From positions 1 to 7,805 of the forward strand of contig CAMWUM010000083.1 of NCBI GenBank assembly GCA_947177435.1: a stretch of 7,805 bases of DNA. Reading direction: 5' to 3'. Shown here piece after piece: positions 6,139 through 7,805 of this stretch (positions are counted from its first letter, which is position 1; each line of letters begins with the position of its first letter). This DNA is from an uncultured Muribaculaceae bacterium. GTDB lineage: Bacteria; Bacteroidota; Bacteroidia; Bacteroidales; Muribaculaceae. The notes under the pieces were generated by a model, which saw only the letters and a program-made list of their open reading frames with translations, was not told where the DNA came from and did no database searches. Position numbers and translations under genes: made by a program.

Positions 6139-7805
6139 ATGCGAAAATTAGCGATAGCAATGCTGGCGTTGCCGGCAATGGCCATGGCGCAGGCCCCGGC
6201 CACATATTACAACCGCTGCGAGGGCCTGGGCGGCGCGCAGCTGCTCGAGGCGCTCGAGCAGGTGGTAGGCCCGCACAACAACGTGGGCTACAGCGGCCTT
6301 TGGACGCTCTACGGCACCTCAGACGTCTACCCCGACGGCAAGATCTGGGACATGTACTCGACCAAGCACTGGACGGTGGGCGGCGAGCAGTGCGGCAGTT
6401 ATAAGTCGGTGGGCGACTGCTACAACCGCGAGCACTCGATGCCGAAGAGTTGGTTTGACGACGCCTCGCCGATGTACAGCGACGCCTTCCACATCTACCC
6501 CACCGATGGCAAGGTCAACGGCCAGCGCAGCAACTACCCCTACGGCGAGTGCGCGCATGGCAGCACCCTGCCTGGCTCGGGCAGCGTCAAGGCTCTTGGC
6601 CGCTTGGGCGCCAGCACGTTCCCCGGATATTCGGGCACGGTGTTCGAGCCTGCCGACGAATACAAGGGCGACTTCGCGCGCTCGTACTTTTATATGGCGG
6701 CGTGCTACAACAGCCTCATCGACGACTGGCACAGCGACATGCTGGCCGGCAATTCCTACCCGGCTTTTACGGGCTGGGCCGTGGACCTGCTGCTGAAATG
6801 GCACCGCCAGGACCCTGTGAGCAGCAAAGAACTTGACCGCCAGGAGGCTGTGTACGCCGCACAACACAACCGCAACCCGTTTATCGACCATCCCGAGATG
6901 GCCGAGTACATCTGGGGCGATAAGAAAACGCAGAATTGGAGTGCTGGCGGCGAGCGCCCCGCATGCATCGACATACCGGCTGACGGCACAGTCTATGAGT
7001 ACGGCTACATCACTGTCGGACAAGAAAAAACAATAACAATACGCGTCAAGGGCACCAACCTGACGGCCCCAGTCACGCTCTCCTGCTCATCGCTCGAGGT
7101 GACGGCCGACCGCTCGACCATCTCTGCGGCTGATGCCAACCAGCCCGACGGCGTGGCAGTGGCCGTCACCTACGCTCCCGAGGAGGCCGGCGAGTGCGAC
7201 GCGGAGTTGCGCTTCGTCTCGGGGAGCGCCAAATCGACGGTACGACTCATCGGGCAAGCCCTCGACCATGTCACCGCCGGCGAGCCGCAGGATGTGACCG
7301 ACTGCTCGTTTGTGGCCACGTGGAGTTACGGCGGCGACGAGATGGACGGCGGCAAGTATGCCCTGCATGTCAACGGCCAGTCAATCAGCGTTGACGCCAG
7401 CGCAGGCAATCACTATGTCGACGGCCTCGAGCCTTCCACGGAGTACGAGTATTGGCTTGAATCAAAGAATTATAAGAGCAATGTGGTGCGCTTCACCACG
7501 TCGGCGCCAATTCCCTGTGTCGACCTGCTCTACGACGGCGACTTATACCTCGAAGCCCTCCCCGGCGAGCCCAGCCAGGCTTACGAACTGCTGGTCGACG
7601 TCGACAACATCGACTGTCCTATCACGCTGGCCGTCAAGGAGCCGTTCAGCCTCAGTAGCGACAAGGACGAATGGTCTGCCTCGCTGACCATCAGCCCAGA
7701 GGAGGATAGGATATACATCCGTATCTACGCCGACCGCGCCGGCAAATACTCACCCCCGGTCATCATCACAGCCGGCGCCTACGTCAACGACGGCATCGAG
7801 TTTCG
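6139..7805 (+). CDS. Secreted endonuclease I family nuclease with C-terminal beta-sandwich modules, truncated by window edge
   Basis: The first 555 codons are present and the frame stays open to the edge. A signal peptide is clear: MRKL, a hydrophobic Ala/Leu/Met core, and probable cleavage after AMA (residue 17). The nuclease domain spans about 20-270. It carries the endonuclease I (beta-beta-alpha metal) signatures NREHSMPKSWF (E98, H99 the likely base) and DAFHIYPTDGKVNGQRSNYP (H118, N127, R130, N132). Such enzymes cut DNA and RNA nonspecifically with a divalent metal, outside the cytoplasm. Next comes an Ig-like module (about 274-376) with YITVGQEKTITIRVKGTNL and TISAADAN. A fibronectin type III-like module follows (about 378-457), with VATWS and LEPSTEYEYWLES. 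The start of another Ig-like domain (458-555) completes the visible part. A type IX secretion sorting domain at the unseen C-terminus is plausible. The gene starts 10 bp after trmB without a clear ribosome binding site. Confidence 0.92.
   Translation, partial: MRKLAIAMLALPAMAMAQAPATYYNRCEGLGGAQLLEALEQVVGPHNNVGYSGLWTLYGTSDVYPDGKIWDMYSTKHWTVGGEQCGSYKSVGDCYNREHSMPKSWFDDASPMYSDAFHIYPTDGKVNGQRSNYPYGECAHGSTLPGSGSVKALGRLGASTFPGYSGTVFEPADEYKGDFARSYFYMAACYNSLIDDWHSDMLAGNSYPAFTGWAVDLLLKWHRQDPVSSKELDRQEAVYAAQHNRNPFIDHPEMAEYIWGDKKTQNWSAGGERPACIDIPADGTVYEYGYITVGQEKTITIRVKGTNLTAPVTLSCSSLEVTADRSTISAADANQPDGVAVAVTYAPEEAGECDAELRFVSGSAKSTVRLIGQALDHVTAGEPQDVTDCSFVATWSYGGDEMDGGKYALHVNGQSISVDASAGNHYVDGLEPSTEYEYWLESKNYKSNVVRFTTSAPIPCVDLLYDGDLYLEALPGEPSQAYELLVDVDNIDCPITLAVKEPFSLSSDKDEWSASLTISPEEDRIYIRIYADRAGKYSPPVIITAGAYVNDGIEF

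Noticed and set aside
6319..7023. Long minus-strand frame of 234 codons opposite the endonuclease gene
   Set aside because: It is antisense to a well-supported nuclease domain with catalytic motifs. Its Ala/Val/Arg/His-rich translation is typical of a shadow frame in GC-rich DNA.

Overview
The window looks like chromosomal DNA from a GC-rich member of the Bacteroidales, plausibly Muribaculaceae. The family level is inference. Three things point there: the gene order psd-pssA-DUF4834, the lack of clear Shine-Dalgarno sequences, and promoters of the Bacteroidetes type (TTTG, about 19 nt, TAnnTTTG). No tRNA, rRNA, CRISPR array, integrase or transposase is visible.

Layout. (1) Positions 1-2292, minus strand: a tightly packed operon reading leftwards. 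It holds phosphatidylserine decarboxylase (psd), CDP-diacylglycerol-serine O-phosphatidyltransferase (pssA), a small DUF4834-like membrane protein, and the N-terminal part of an M16 zinc peptidase cut by the window edge. Psd and PssA are consecutive enzymes of phosphatidylethanolamine synthesis. (2) Positions 2293-2470: a divergent control region with a near-perfect promoter for the psd operon and a second promoter facing right. (3) Positions 2471-5233, plus strand: two adjacent genes (198 and 717 aa) that I read as homologues of a phage neck/tail gene pair. They stand alone, with no capsid, terminase, portal or integrase beside them. (4) Positions 5310-6128: trmB, tRNA (guanine-N7-)-methyltransferase, with its own -7 element. 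(5) Position 6139 to the right edge: a secreted endonuclease I family nuclease followed by beta-sandwich modules, truncated by the window.

The most interesting part is the two-gene phage-like cassette between lipid-synthesis and tRNA-modification genes. It is flanked by a 29-bp inverted repeat (25 of 29 positions matching, 17 of them consecutive). Each repeat copy contains the outward-facing -7 promoter element of the neighbouring housekeeping gene. Whether this is a domesticated phage module, a remnant of a prophage, or a small mobile or satellite unit cannot be decided from the window. The repeats could also be ordinary shared promoter sequence.
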